Assembly: GCA_024734555.1 (NCBI GenBank)
Contig: JANPWX010000172.1
Coordinates: 2,327,524-2,391,523 of the forward strand
Direction of reading: 5' to 3'
Length of the DNA: 64,000 nt
Origin: Trochalopteron elliotii
Lineage: Eukaryota; Chordata; Aves; Passeriformes; Leiothrichidae
Below are positions 13,001-27,000 of the stretch, piece by piece (the stretch's first letter is position 1; every line of letters begins with the position of its first letter). A program made the translations under genes and the position numbers. Below the pieces are notes generated by a model. The model worked only from the letters and a program-made list of their open reading frames with translations, made no database searches and was not told the origin of the DNA.

Positions 13001-16000
13001 CTGATACTTACAGACCTTAATAGCAAACAACCTACAAAATTCTTGTAACAATGCAACAAGGAACTAACTGTATTTGTTAAAGGTTTTTTTCAGTTAGTCC
13101 ATGAAGGTTGTTGAAAATTATTTACTTATTCAATTTGCAGTTTGAAGAAAAACCAGAAAAATAATCACCGAATCAGATATGATTCTACCATCCACAAAAT
13201 TTTAAAAGTAAACAATGAATTCTACACATGCTGAGGTTTTTTACATTAATCCATTAATTTTTTTCCCTTCCAATTTCTTTTTCTTAAGGGAGGAAGGAAA
13301 AAATATTGGACTACTTGAGTATAAAATGGGTAAGAGTTTGGCTTGAACTGTGCATTCCTCCCATGGAATGTAGTATCTCCATGATAAACATGCATAAATT
13401 TAGCAGTTTCCTCTACTAACATGTTACCTAACCATCATTTTACATTAGATTCTAATTTAATGCCATTATTATTTGGTATTCTATTGCCTTCTAGTTTCTG
13501 ATACATTGCCATTGCACAATACTAGTTTACACCTTGAATAATCCCAGTTTGTGAGTTAATATATTCTATTCAATGCTTTGATTACAGTAAACAAAACCAG
13601 CTCAGCTATGCAGCAAAATCTACCAAACCACACAGATGGTTATAAGCTTTTCATTGTGTGGTTTCCATAGCAATCATATTGCAAATCTGGAAGCTTCTTG
13701 CAAATAAGCAGCTTGTATTTACATGCCTCTCGGCTGCAGCATGGAACACAACAAATGAAGTTATTATTCCAATCACATATTGTTAGCAACATGACTGGAA
13801 GATGTTTTGATCAGTTCAGATAAAAAGTGCTGCAGTGAACTAATTTTTCATCCATTTCATAATGATACAAGCAATACACTTGTAATGCACATTCATGTCT
13901 CTTCATTTGAAATCTCATTGTAGTGTTAGAAGGTTATAAGCATACAAACAAGTCTCTCCCCCCCAAAAAAATTATTATTAAATAATCAATTTTAAAAAAC
14001 TACATAGTGTCTTTACTGTTGTACTTGTCAGGGAGGACAGATGCATGCAAAAAAACAGATGTGTACATGAACTCTGCTGACACTGAATATCACAGGTCTA
14101 TACTGTTTTGCTCAAGAAAAAGTAAAATAAATAATGGCATGGTAACACCAAGAGTCTTACTCCTCCACACTGCTTTTTTGCTACCAAATATTGACTCTGC
14201 AGAAATGCAAACAAGAACTTTCAAACCCAAATAAATGCTTACCATGGGAAAGAGTCAAGACCTTTTCTCTCCAGAATTTATAATTTCATTAAATGACCCA
14301 CCCCCCATCACAGATGGATTATTACTCTAATAAGGAATATAAATCAACCCAGCTACATAATTTTTTTTTAAAAAACAGCAAGAATTGGCTTTTTCAAAAA
14401 CAAGAGTATTTGTGGAGAGAAATATTTAATATTTCCAGAGAAACAGCAATAAATGCACAAAATTTAAGAACAAGATTGTTTATATAATTTGGCTAAACTG
14501 ACATCTTCTGCTAGCATTTGTGGTGAGGGCTAGTGACCACCTGGGTCAAAGGGATAAGTATTAATGCCCTGCTTTATGCAGGGCCAGCAAATTTCCTTAC
14601 CTGAGGTCAGTGCCCCCCAGCCTTGGGGATGGGGTCCTCTCACCTGTACAGGCCTGTATGTTTCACCCAAACTCTTACAGTGTTTTAGCCTAAGCAGCTT
14701 CATAGAAAATCTAATAGGTTTGCTTGACTTGGTGTGTGTATTTATAATGGCAGGGATTTTCATTCCTGATATCTTCTTTCAGAGTCCAGATCCACCCATT
14801 ACATATGAAAGAGATCTCTCTGTACAAAGAGATCTTCCAATGCAATTAGCAAAATTCCAACTGTGATAATCTTCCAATATTCCCAAAGATCTGTCACTTT
14901 CCCCCAGCTCCTCTGGCATATGGCTGTACTTCCAGAGTACTGGAAGATTTACACACAGCTTCTTGACATTTCATTCTGCATTCCCTGCATTCCCATTAGC
15001 AGCCTGGTGTACTCTGTAAACAATGAAACCGTTTGGAAAAGGCTACTGAAGGTGCTATTGTCTAAGCCATGGTGTGAGTTGTGTGAGTTCTTGTGAGCAG
15101 CAGAGAGGGGGAGACAGACTCTTGTTTTATTAAAGCTCCACCAAACTGTACAATAGGGCATGGTTTGAGAATCAAAATGCCTCCGGGACAGTAAGAGAAG
15201 TGGGAAACAAGTTGGCTGCTAGAGAAGAGATTATAAACATGAGAATTTCTTACCATGACAGAAGAGAGGACATCTTACTGCTACTTCATTGGGTCACAGC
15301 TACTTACCACCCAACAGCTCAAACAAAAAAAGTCATATTCCTCTTTGGAATTCCTATATTCCTCTATCTAAACTGCACGGGACCTCCAACTAACACTTTT
15401 GCACAAGTTTTAACCAGCTCTTTGAAAACAACCACTGTCTGAATTCTAAAGTAAGGTTAAATATACACACCACTCTTCCCAACCAGCAGACAGTAACAAA
15501 AGTCTACTAATAATATTAACAATGTCCTGACTTCTCAATGGCCTTGAATAAGTAGCACTGGCTTTACAAAGTGAAAAAGCTAGAATAACAAAATACTTCG
15601 GGAGAGATGGGATCTGTGGAAGTTGCTCAGTCTAACACCCTGCTCTAACTCAGAAAGTTAGATCAGGTTTCTAGGAAACAGCATTCGGCCTCTTTTGGTA
15701 CTCCACACTAAACTGCTCAGCAGCAGTTTAAAAGGACCTGTGCATTTTAATAGTTCACATATGAGACAGCTGAAGCTAATGACTTTCTAGAACAGCATTA
15801 GCTCAAATTTCTCAGTTTTGTTCAGATCTTGCCAAGTCTCCAGATGTGAGGTTTCCTGTATTCGTTGAGAAATCCTGCACTTTTTTCCCCCTCAGTTGCA
15901 CTCCTTGTATCTTTAAAAGGTGCTACTGTGCACCACTGATACTCCCAGTTGTCTAAGCAATCTGAATAACTAAACCAGCCAGCTCAGCTAAAAGTGAAGA

Positions 16001-17757
16001 ACAGCCTCCTGTTGAGAAGACCTTGGGAAAGTTAGCTCATCATCCTCACAGAAAAGGTTAGTAGATGTTGTTGTAAATTAACTCAGGATCATTGCTGCAA
16101 GAGAAGGAGAAGCAACATGGGAGTACTGGAATGTCACTTAAGACATTTTCAGGAGAAAAAAAAACTCTCTCAAAACAACCTTTCTGCGGCACCACCCAGT
16201 GAATCTTAGCATGTGTAATGCAGATAAAACCAAAAAGCAGATACAACATCCCCTTTCTAAGAAAAGTATTTTGGAGTTACAGCATTTGCTAAAGTAAACC
16301 AAAAAATTCCCAGTCCCACTAAGGACAAATAGCAAATGAACTTTATGGCTGCGATTCCCTAGTGTTGAACAGAATAATGTTGTTTGGATCATGTAACTAT
16401 TGCTATGAAGAATAATAACAGAGAAAAGTAGCTGAGAGAAGTGAGGGAAAAAAGTATCTCTTTCTAAATACATTTGTGAAAAAGACACCACGTTTCTCCT
16501 ACACTACCACACACATAGCCATCCACACGAACTAGTAGCACAATGGATTTAAAAATCATGGGTTTAAAAGCTGGAAGATATTTTTTGGCCTCTCACTATT
16601 TTACTGGACAAAACAAGCAACAAGTGATCAAAGAACATACCTCTGGAGGAAAACCAGCTACTCTTATACACACAAAAAAAACCACTAATCATTTTTGGCA
16701 ATGTCATCCACAGCTGCTGCAAAGTGGGTCTTCTCACTCTACTATGCAGCCTTTTACCAATTTTCACAAAAATCTAAGAGAATGCTTTGCTTTACTTACC
16801 TTTTTCACTTGCTGAGACCTGAATACATGTCATCTTTCCTCTTTCTTTTTCTTCCCTTTCCCCAAGTCTCTCAGTACCTTTGCTTGCCTGACTTTGCCCC
16901 ATTCTGTAGTCACAGCCACTGTCTTCTTCAGACCCCACAATTTTGTATATTTACCAAACACAGAAGTTGTTAGCTGTAGCAATGTATCTGTATAACAGGC
17001 CTTCTGATGCACCAGCCAAACTGGTTGTGAGTAATATAACCAAACTACCTGCAGTTTTGTTGTTAGAGCTCTCAGGAATTCATCAAGGTTACTGAGAAAA
17101 CAACAGGATCAAAAATAAGAAGAGAGCCTGAGAAAACGTCCACAAAAAATGTAAACCCTAGATAAGGGAAGCACAACATGAGGATGGATGCTTGACCAAT
17201 TGGATGTCCTGAAGGATGTGTGCCTGCCTCATGAAGAAGCAGCTCAGCCAGCCCAGAGATCTGTGCCCACGTGAACAGTAGAACTAGACTCTGTATCTGC
17301 TATGTAATGTAAACAGTACACAGCTTCTGTTGCAATCATACTGATTCAGTTATTTCAGTGGCCCACATCCCCCCTGCAGTTAGCATGAAAGTTGCTGTTT
17401 CCAGGACTCCATGAGGCCTTCAGATTTTAAGAAAAAACTGTCAAAATGGAAGGAAAAATATTCTCAGTCACCTGAATGACTGAACAGAATATATTCACTG
17501 GGACAACTGAATAATCCACAGAGGTGCAGGCAATTCCCAGTTCTAGTTATGAATATATTAAGATTTCATGAACTCAGCTTGGAGCTGAGCTTGGAGCTCT
17601 CCTTGCAAATAAGCAATCTTCAATCATGTTTTGAGTGACAGCTCAATTCAACTTAGCTGGCCACTTCCTTGCACGAGTCTTCCATGAAAACAAATAATCT
17701 AAAATCTCTGATTAAAACCTGACCAAACCCAATTTTCTCAATCTTTTTACATTCTCC

Positions 17758-17789
17758 TTTTTTTTTTTTTGGGGGGGGGGGGGAGGGGG
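17758..17789. repeat. T13-G13-A-G5 homopolymer tract
   Basis: Thirteen T are followed directly by thirteen G, one A and five G. Such a junction of long T and G runs is prone to length change and to sequencing error. The G side could form a quadruplex-like structure on the plus strand. Confidence 0.9.
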
Positions 17790-20536
17790 CAGGTTGCAAC
17801 ATAGATGCAAAAGAATTAAGAGTTTGTCAATTCCAAGTTAAAGTAGGAAAAAAATTGCTAGCCTAACAGAACTAGGAGGAAGAAAAGCATGATCAAATAT
17901 CAGTTACATCAATAGCAAATTTTGGAGGAGAAGAAAGGAGATAGAAAAAAGGCAGAAAAAGCAGGAATACCTACCAGGGAAGACCACTTAGAATGCCTAA
18001 TTTTGGAATATTAACATTTTTTTGACCAAATTATCTAATTATTATTAATAAAATTAAATATAAATATGCCAAAGTTCAATGTGCACTGCATAGAAATAAG
18101 GGATGGGTTTTGCACTGACCTTTTTATTTCCTCATGAAGAAAGACCTGATAATAGTAATTCTTCTCAAGAGAAAACATAAAGGTCATCATAAGCAAGTTC
18201 ACTGTGGATCTGCACACAATGATTATAATGAAGAATAAAAGAAATTATAGAGATCCACTTCCAGAAACTCATTCATTGATTTTCCATTTTCATATTCACA
18301 GACACTTTGTATTTACAAATAAAGTTGCTATTTCAGGGATTTTTTTTTTTGTCAGAAATCAAGTATTTGTCTAATGCTATATGCTGAGTGAACTGGTCAC
18401 AATATATTAAACTCAGAAATCAAAAAATTTGATGGGCCATCAAAGAAAGGTGAAAATTTCATAAGGGACTTCAAAATCCAGCTCAGGACAAATTCCTCAA
18501 GTTTTACTAGATACGTTTTTAAATTTTACCTTTATTTTTTTGATCAAGATATTAGGTAACAACTTCCACACTTGAACAGAAGCACTTCTGACGATGAAGT
18601 CTCTTGTTGCATTTCAACAAAAGCACAGTTTTGCCTCTACTTCTAAAACTCTTCCTAAAGCCGAAATTTTGGCATACTAAATTGAGGCAATAGCCATCCT
18701 ACATAAATCCATACTTAAACATTTAAAGAAAGAATAAAGTATTTTATGATACTACTCTTAACAGGTCTCAATAAGGTAGAGGAAAAGTTTTTGGGTTTTA
18801 ATGTTTCAACATGCTCATCTAATTATTTAGCTGATTAACAAAAAATGCTCCCTTCTCTGTTCCCCGTCACACTAGCAAAAAAAATAGTTGCAATTATTGG
18901 ACAGAATGCACATTAGTTTCTCAAAGGGACAAAACAAACAAGAATTTTTAATTTTATTCTGTGGTTCCATTGTAGGTTCATAGGAATCTGTGCTAGAAAT
19001 TGCTGGCCTAAATACGTGTGGCATGGACATAAGAATATTCTTCTAAACGTAATAATGATTTATATGAATTCACTGTAACTAAAATAAATTTGTTTGTTCT
19101 CTCAACCTGTAATAGCTCTTAGCTATGTAAATAGTTTAAGTATTCAACATGACATTTTATAAACCTTATTATTAAAATGTTTTGCTAAAATAAATGTGGT
19201 GGCTATTAAAATCTACATAGAAAATATAAATAGTTCCCAATGTAAATACATTTAGCAATCAAATATTCAATTAACTAATCTATACTGTATAACTCTGTAC
19301 TACAGTGTTATTTGACAACCACGTACAGCAGTTATATTTCTCAAGCTTAAATTTATATGATAGAAAAAGTCTGTAAATGTCAAGTAAAGTTTCTCATTGT
19401 CATTGATCAGCAGCAAGTCTTTAAATTTAAAAGCCATTTCTGAAAACTACATATTCTTGATTGTGACAAATGGGACTTGACATAAAATTTACATACATAC
19501 AATTCATAAAGCATCTTGCTTAAACTACATAATATCCTATAATAATCTGCAAGGTTAATGAATTCAAATTTATAGTACGATTCGTGAACTTACTCAAAAA
19601 AGGGACAAAAGGCAAGGCATAGCTCACTTCAGTGAAAGGAAACACAATACAGTTGTTGGCATGTTTCCACAAGCAAAGTCTGGCTCCCAGATGCTTCTCT
19701 TGTAACTCCTTTAAAAACGTTATACCAGAACATTTTTGCATTCCCTGTGTTGATCACTAAGTGCACACTGACAAAAAAAAAAAATCAGCAGTTTTCACCC
19801 TTTGGGTATTTTAATTAAAAATAACAAACTCACACTACTTCCACTTTGCACTGTTTATGGCCCAGGCCATTAAATGAAATTATGTCAACTATGCTAAATC
19901 CTTTCTCCAACTAAAATGATGAAATAAAGTGAAAATATTGCTATGATTCACTAGTACCAGGTTAAATCAGAAATATGCTGAAAATTACAGCTGCAATGCA
20001 GACTGTTTACATGTACCACATTTTGGATAACATTTCCATATTAATCTCTACAAATACTATCCCATTCTTCACTTCTCATACATTAGGTCCATACTGGGAT
20101 TGGCAGTCTGGAGGTCAGATCTTACTAGCCCTACATGTCACAAACCACAACGCATGTCAGAGAGAAGAGGTAGGACACTGGGATATGGCAATGGCTCATA
20201 AGCAGGAGATGACAACTGCTCCCCAGACAGCTCCCCAGGTCAGTGTGGGACTGGCATGCAGTTGTCTCTCAAAAGAACCCATGGCTTCTGGAGTCCCATA
20301 CTACTAGAATTCGCTCAGAGATGATACTTTCAGATGACCAGAGACACAACACAGCCCCAGTTGCACTGTAAGAGCACTACTTGTATGTTTGAACTAGGCA
20401 GTTTATTCAGGAACTAGGTTTTTATGAACTGTATGGAAGTTATAACTAAATCATATCCATCTTGAACTTTTGTTTACTGAACTATCTGAAATTGCTGTTC
20501 AACATCTACTGATGGAAATGTGTCACTTCTTATCAA

Positions 20537-20772
20537 ACAATCATACAATCATTTGGGTTGGGAGTAATCTCTAAGATCATCTCGTTCTAATACCCATGCC
20601 ATGGGCAGGGACACCTTCCACTGGATCAGGTTCCTCAAGGCTGCATATAACCCACCCTAACACACTTCCAGCAATGTGGGGCATCTACAACTTCTCCAGA
20701 CAACCTGTTCCAGTGCCTCACCATCCTCACAGCAAAGTATCTCTTCCCAATATTTAGTCTTAACTTTTAAGG
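20537..20772 (-). mobile_element. CR1 LINE 3' fragment
   Basis: The plus strand reads tttgggttggg at the left end, then ccatgccatgggcagggaca, then cagacaacctgttccagtgc, and ends near tttagtctta. This is the reverse complement of the well-known CR1 3' region, so the copy is inserted on the minus strand. It is about 235 bp, 5'-truncated as most CR1 copies are, and visibly diverged from the consensus as I remember it, hence old. The left edge carries the remains of the terminal 8-base repeat (tcatacaatc). Confidence 0.93.
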
Positions 20773-23700
20773 AAATAAAATTTAGAAGAGGCATGCAAAC
20801 AAGATAAATTCAGTTAGTGTATTTTAGGACAAGGGAAGCACGACCCTCATGCTAGGATCCACAGGCTTTCCGGTAGATAATGCTTTGTTTTGAAAATGCA
20901 ATTCCCTCCTTTAATTCCCAGTTTTATGTTAAGATTCAAGGGCAGAATAATCATTACAGACTGCTAAGACAGAATGTTTCCACAACCCAAAGATGGAAGT
21001 ATTGGAACATCTTCTTTAAGGATATTTTAAGTTCCAGAGATCCTAAACTAGTTTTCATTAAAACACAAACTCAAGAGTTTTTAGGTGGAGGAAAATAAGA
21101 TCTGCTAGGAAAAATTAAGACTTCAAAAAAAAAAAAGGACTGAAACAAAATATTCACCATGACAACCATCCCCTTTCTGGATAAGAAGACTGTTCTCCTA
21201 TCTTGCCATCTAACACAAATCTCACTGACTTGCCAAAAAACTTTCTTCAGTCTCTTTGGGATTCTTAAGAAAAGACTGTCCTCTTTGCTGCTGAAGCTTA
21301 TCTGTGTGTCTGAACCCTGCACTTCCCTGGAGCATCCCTCTGTCTCCTCTAGGGCACAGCAAACTGCTGCATCTTGTTCTCTCTGCCTGGTCCACCGTGT
21401 GAACCAAGAGCTGGACCCTGCTAACCAGTTTCCTTTCCTAGGAGCAACTATCTTGCTCCTTTCAAAAACTTGTACCCAGCCCAGGGAGCAGTAGCCAAGA
21501 CAAGGAAACAAGCAGCCTTTTCCTGTGTTACCTTCTTTATATAGGTGTAAACTAATCTACTAACCTGTTGTAATCTATTGCAAACACAGTACACTGCAAC
21601 ACACAAGCAAATCAGATATACATGCATACACCCAGAAAAACTCATGAAGCTCTGGTTAATTGGTAGTATTCTCTTAGGCTAATTTCTCCATTTTGAGGAG
21701 AGTGGGAAGAAAAGTGAGTAGCAAACTGACAGAAAAGATATATACAGAAGAATTTATGCTGATGCATTTCTTAAGGCTGAAAAATTCAAATCAGATATTT
21801 GTATCTACAGTAACAGAATGATTAATTCAGCCTTTAGAGCCCACCTTGCTGGGTCTTATTTGAGAATTCAGTTGTACAAATTATGGTTCTTTAATAGCTA
21901 CCTTGTGGAAACCAGAAAAGTTGAGAAGCGACAGCCTGAGGCACCATATAACCTCTGGTTGCTCGTTTCTCAAAAAACTCTATCTAACGGTTTTAATAGC
22001 CTGATATGCAGTCATTCATCACAAATTCAAAAAATTAAGGCTCTTTGATCTCTCTATATAGTATTTATCACATTTATACCCAAGCAGTAAAATGGGTCCA
22101 ATATTTATTTCTATTTTCATAAATATACATAATGTAATTGACATTTTACTTTGAACTTGTTATACTGCAGCAACTCCTCAAATTTATGCTTAATAAACCA
22201 TCTCACATAACAAGACATTTTCTCTGAATGCTTACATTAAGTGTATTGCACTGCTTCTTAATTAGATAAAAACAATGCCACCATAGAAAAATTCGCTTTC
22301 AAAAGAAAATACTTTGGGTCCACAACCCATTGAACACATGCATGCCTAACAAAGCTTTATTCACATTTAACATGAAACCAGCTGTCAGAGTCAACACTGA
22401 AAAAACTATGGTACAAATAAAATTACTTTGTGTGGTTTTTTTCTTGCAAGGATGACAAGTTTTTCTGAGACAGGATTCTATCTCTTAATAACAAACAGTT
22501 TCTGTCACATACTGTTAACATCAGATTGGTTTTACAAATCAATGAAGTCATTGTTTAATGCTGGAACACATAAAATAGAATAAAAATTACTGACCAGTAC
22601 CTGCAATAAAACATCTTTCCATAAGTAAATTCATTTCAAGAATTGTGAGCTACTTCATCTTTGAAGGAGTTCTTTAAACAGAAAAATATGATTAAAAATA
22701 CTTTTATTTTGGATATGTCTTCAAATTTTAAGCTAGTAAGTTTTAAAATGCCACTAGATAATAGTTTATTTAGTGGTGTATTTTTTATTGGCTTTAGTTT
22801 GGTTTGGGGTTTTGGTCTGATTGGATTTTAGGTTATTTCTCTTTTAAAATCTGAAATACATAAATAAAATTCAGCATTTGCTAACGTGAGACTTTGATAA
22901 ACACAGCCTTTCCAACATGAACTCCTTCCATTTATTCCAACAGCTGACCACAACATCAGGAAGATCACTTCTATTTTCTCCACCTGTAAACTCTGAAATC
23001 TTATGAAGCCTGAAACATCTGAAACCTATGAAGTGTCTCAGGCAGTTCCAAGAGAGGAGAATAAATATCTACACTTAATAGCACATACTTCCAATTTACT
23101 GTAGATACTGTAATTGACTGCTTTGAATCTCACAACTGACCAAATTTTCTGCAGCAGAGGTATATCACTGAGTAAAATATAAACAAAGAGCATTATTCTA
23201 AGAGTATTTATCAGTGGACAAACCCACCCTGAGTCCAATCAGTCAATATACCTCTCACATGTGAATCAGACTAAATATGAATACCAGTTATTATTCCACT
23301 TCTACTGGCCTCCTCACTTTTGCAAACGTGTGTGTGATGAGGGAGGAGGGGTGAACTGCACCATGGACAGTAGGCTTTCTGACAGCTATGGGCCACCTGT
23401 TGTTCACAGATGGCCACTTTGTATTCACTTTAAAAGAAATGCAGAAGAGCCTGTGAACCTTATTTTTTCCTCAGAAAGACCTGCCACTTGCCACTCCCCA
23501 CTCAGTAGACATCTCACTCTTTTCAGCTACACCAGATTGTCTTACCTCCTATTCCATCACTGACACCCAACATCAATGGAAAGAAGGGCTCCCTCTTTAG
23601 ATGTAGGATTACAGTAATTGAAGATAATGCCCAAGCTCTTGTGGCAAACAAAAGCTGAGGTCCAAGTATCAAGTTCCTAACCACCTTGTGGATGCAATGT

Positions 23701-24082
23701 CTTTATATATTTGTCTGGATTTGTAACTCATTCTTGTGAGCATTTAGTACTAGCTGAAGGATAACTTCAAGGAATATATAAATCCCTTAGGAGTACTGCC
23801 TCAAAACCCAGAGTGACAGAATTCCAACACAGCTCAATTTCATCAAAGCTGCTGGGATTCAACAATATCCAGTTAAAAGAGATTGTTCTTCAATCATTTC
23901 CATGTCTGACACTTAGCAGATCCCAAATCCCAATGATCAAGCTAACAAAACAACGTGTCTTGGACCTAAAAAAAAAACCTCTTTCTTGATTACTGTCTAC
24001 ACTAAAACATAGTACACACCTGCTTTTCACTGTTCTTGTGTTACTTTAATTGCTTTTGAATTACAGATGAGTAAGCACACTG

Positions 24083-24098
24083 TAGCACCCTCTTGTCC
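24083..24098 (-). promoter_or_regulatory. Candidate CTCF binding site
   Basis: The plus strand reads tagcaccctcttgtcc. Its complement, ggacaagagggtgctac, fits the CTCF core with AC-AG-AGGG and GCTA preserved and T for C in the GGGC step. The motif is on the minus strand and so faces the plus-strand candidate at 4783-4800. Motif match only. Confidence 0.35.
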
Positions 24099-27000
24099 TT
24101 TATTCTGGTACTCCACCTATCAGCAAGATAGTATGTTCAAAAATACTCCATTTATACAATAATATAATGGTTAAACAAGTGAAAAATACTTCTTAAGAAC
24201 TCTGAGATCCAATTTTTGGAGAAAAAAATAAATTGAAGAATCCTCACTGTTTTAAAAGGAAAAAAGTCCATTGCTGTGTTCTTGAATATGAAAGATGTTT
24301 TCATGGAAATTATTTTAAAAAACTTTCAGAAATTACTTTGAAAACTTATCTTTAGTATTGTCCTCAAAAATGCAGATCTTACAAGTCTTTTCAATTATTC
24401 CAGACCCTACTTATATTTTATACTTTGTAATCATTTACTAATTAAAAGCACTTAGAATTCTTTCTGTGGAAAAATAATGATAGTTCATCAGCATTATATA
24501 CAACTTCTGTACAAGAACTAAAGAATTTCCTAACTCCTGAAGACAAGCAATAAACACTGCAAGGAATTTGGACCATATTCCAAGACGTATAATACAACAA
24601 CTTAGCAGCAATGATCACAGGTAACATCTCAGACTCCATAATCATCCATGTTTCTACTGACTTAAACCTACTCCTCTAGTTTGCAAAGACCAATTACTAG
24701 TTTCTTTCTTTAAGCCTACTGGTTTCAGGAACCGATTGTACAGCTGTGATGCACAACTGAGACTGCTTGGCACCAAATTCTCTGTTTTGGCCCACATACC
24801 CTGACTGTGCTATAAGAAGCAAAGGTGTCCTGAAAAAGAATTTTCATTAACACAGCACTGTGAAATCTTCACTTCTAGAGTCAAGAAGTCAATATATAGG
24901 ACATTACATCTTGAGAAAACAAATATTAGCCATGAGCATTCATGACTGACAGATGAAACAAAATTCACTATATAATCATTACTTCCTTCTTCCCAAGAAG
25001 AGGTAAACCAGAGAACATGTTCTTCCCCTTCCACCTTCATGCTCATGAAAAGGGTAAAACATCATAAAAGAAGTTGCTTCTTCAAAACAGTCCAGCAAGA
25101 AGAAAGGATGAAGATGGTATTGTTACGCTGCCTAACTGCACCAGTTTACTGTTAGAAAAAAATAAAGCATGAGCTGCTTAAAGAGACAATCATAAGAAAG
25201 AAACAGGATGATCATTCTCCACCACATATTCAATGTTAGTAATGTTCTGAAACAACATCAATAATTCTTTTTACTATTTAAAATGCTTTGTTTGAAATAA
25301 GTAAACAAATTGAAGTGTTTCTTTGCACAGCCATTTCTCATTGCATGAAAGTTAAGACATTTCTTACCTTTTCCTGAGCTTTGCCTTAATTACACAGTTT
25401 CCCTACCTAAGCTTCCAACTACACTGCAAAATAGAATTATTGCCCAGAAACCTGGGCTTGACCAAACAATTTGGCAGAGGATTGGAAACAGGAATCAAAA
25501 GACAAATGCCAAGTTTCCACTCCCATCATCCTACGCCTAATCAGAGACTGAATCAATCTTCAAATTTAATTTATAGAAAACTAAGAACTGATGCAAGTTG
25601 TATTGGCTGGAGATCACCACAGCACTGTATTTCACCATCCCTACCTCTTTCTCACCTGAAAGTTCTCTGTGTTAGGGACAGCCTAAGAGGAGATGGCACA
25701 AAGCCACAATGCCAGTTCTGTCATATTACATTGCTTCAGGATTTCCAACCTTATCTGTTCTGTAAGGGCTCTGTAAGGGAGGGTTTTACCTCCATGCAGC
25801 AAATAAGCACCACCAAAATAAAAATCAAAACTTATCTTTAGAATCATTTTAATGAAAATTATACTGTATACCATGGAAAGTACTGCTATAATGCAAGTTT
25901 GTGAGGAGAGAGAGAAAAAAAGAAAAAAGCCAACACAAAATTTGAAATTAAGGTAAGTATATTAGTTTATATTAACACCTCTTTTCTCCTATTGGGCCAG
26001 AGTGTGGTAGACAGCACACAAACTGAGGTCAGTTTGAAGAAAGGACTAAAGGGGCAGGCAGTAGTTGGCATTGCAGTTTTGGGTATGTGCTTCACACAGA
26101 TGTGAAACCACAGAAGACAATACTGAAGGCCCTTAAAACCATGTCACTGAAACCTCAAGTTAATAAAAAAATTCTGTTTTCAAGGGCTGTAACAGACGGG
26201 AACAACTTCAAAGCTGGCACGTATTCTGTTTTATGACAAGGACAACTCCATTGTTTAAAACACCACTGAACTAGAAACTCTATGCATCAACATAGCTCTA
26301 TCCAGAACACAGTTATTTAATACTACAGTTTCAGAAGCTGTTTTATGTTACAGCTTGTAACATTCAGCTGTGGACTGCAGATTTATATAGAGTGTACTAA
26401 GGTAGAAAATAAAGAGCTATTTAAGAAAAATGGTCCTTTACTAACAAAATTTTTCATTTTGCTTAGCCAAGTTTTCCTCCATGATTTTATTAAAAACCAA
26501 AAAGACCAAAGCCTAGTTTGCTGAAGACAGTAAAAAGATTTCTTTTCCTGAAGAATCTCTCCAAGGGAAGCTTTCCAAGTTGGGAATTCTTTGAAAGTTC
26601 TAATGCTTTTGACTTTACCTGAATAACCACAGTAAAACACTGACTAATACTGAGAACCATGAAAATTATCCTTCCATTGTAAATATGAATTTGTATGGGC
26701 TATTAAAGAAGAAAATTACTTAACAGATCAAAAGATTAAATTTCCCACATCCCTTTGTACCCCTCCTAACTATCAACTATCAGCAGACAGTACATAGTGT
26801 ATACCACTGAAATCTATGCTTTAGGCTAACAGACTGTTGGCATTCTGGATATCGGTTTGAACCTATCCAGCTTCTGCCTGGAAAACTCATCTACACTGTC
26901 TCCTGTCACAAGCAGGAGGAAAAAAAAATAGCTAAGCAATGAGATAGCTAGAGAATACAGTGTCAGTCCTGATTACTGCCACAGTTCTCAAAATTTCCCA

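Noticed and set aside
21071..21511. 146-codon minus-strand open frame
   Set aside because: Composition is irregular, no domain is recognisable, other strands and frames are open over the same GC-richer patch, and there is no splice or expression signal. Taken as chance.
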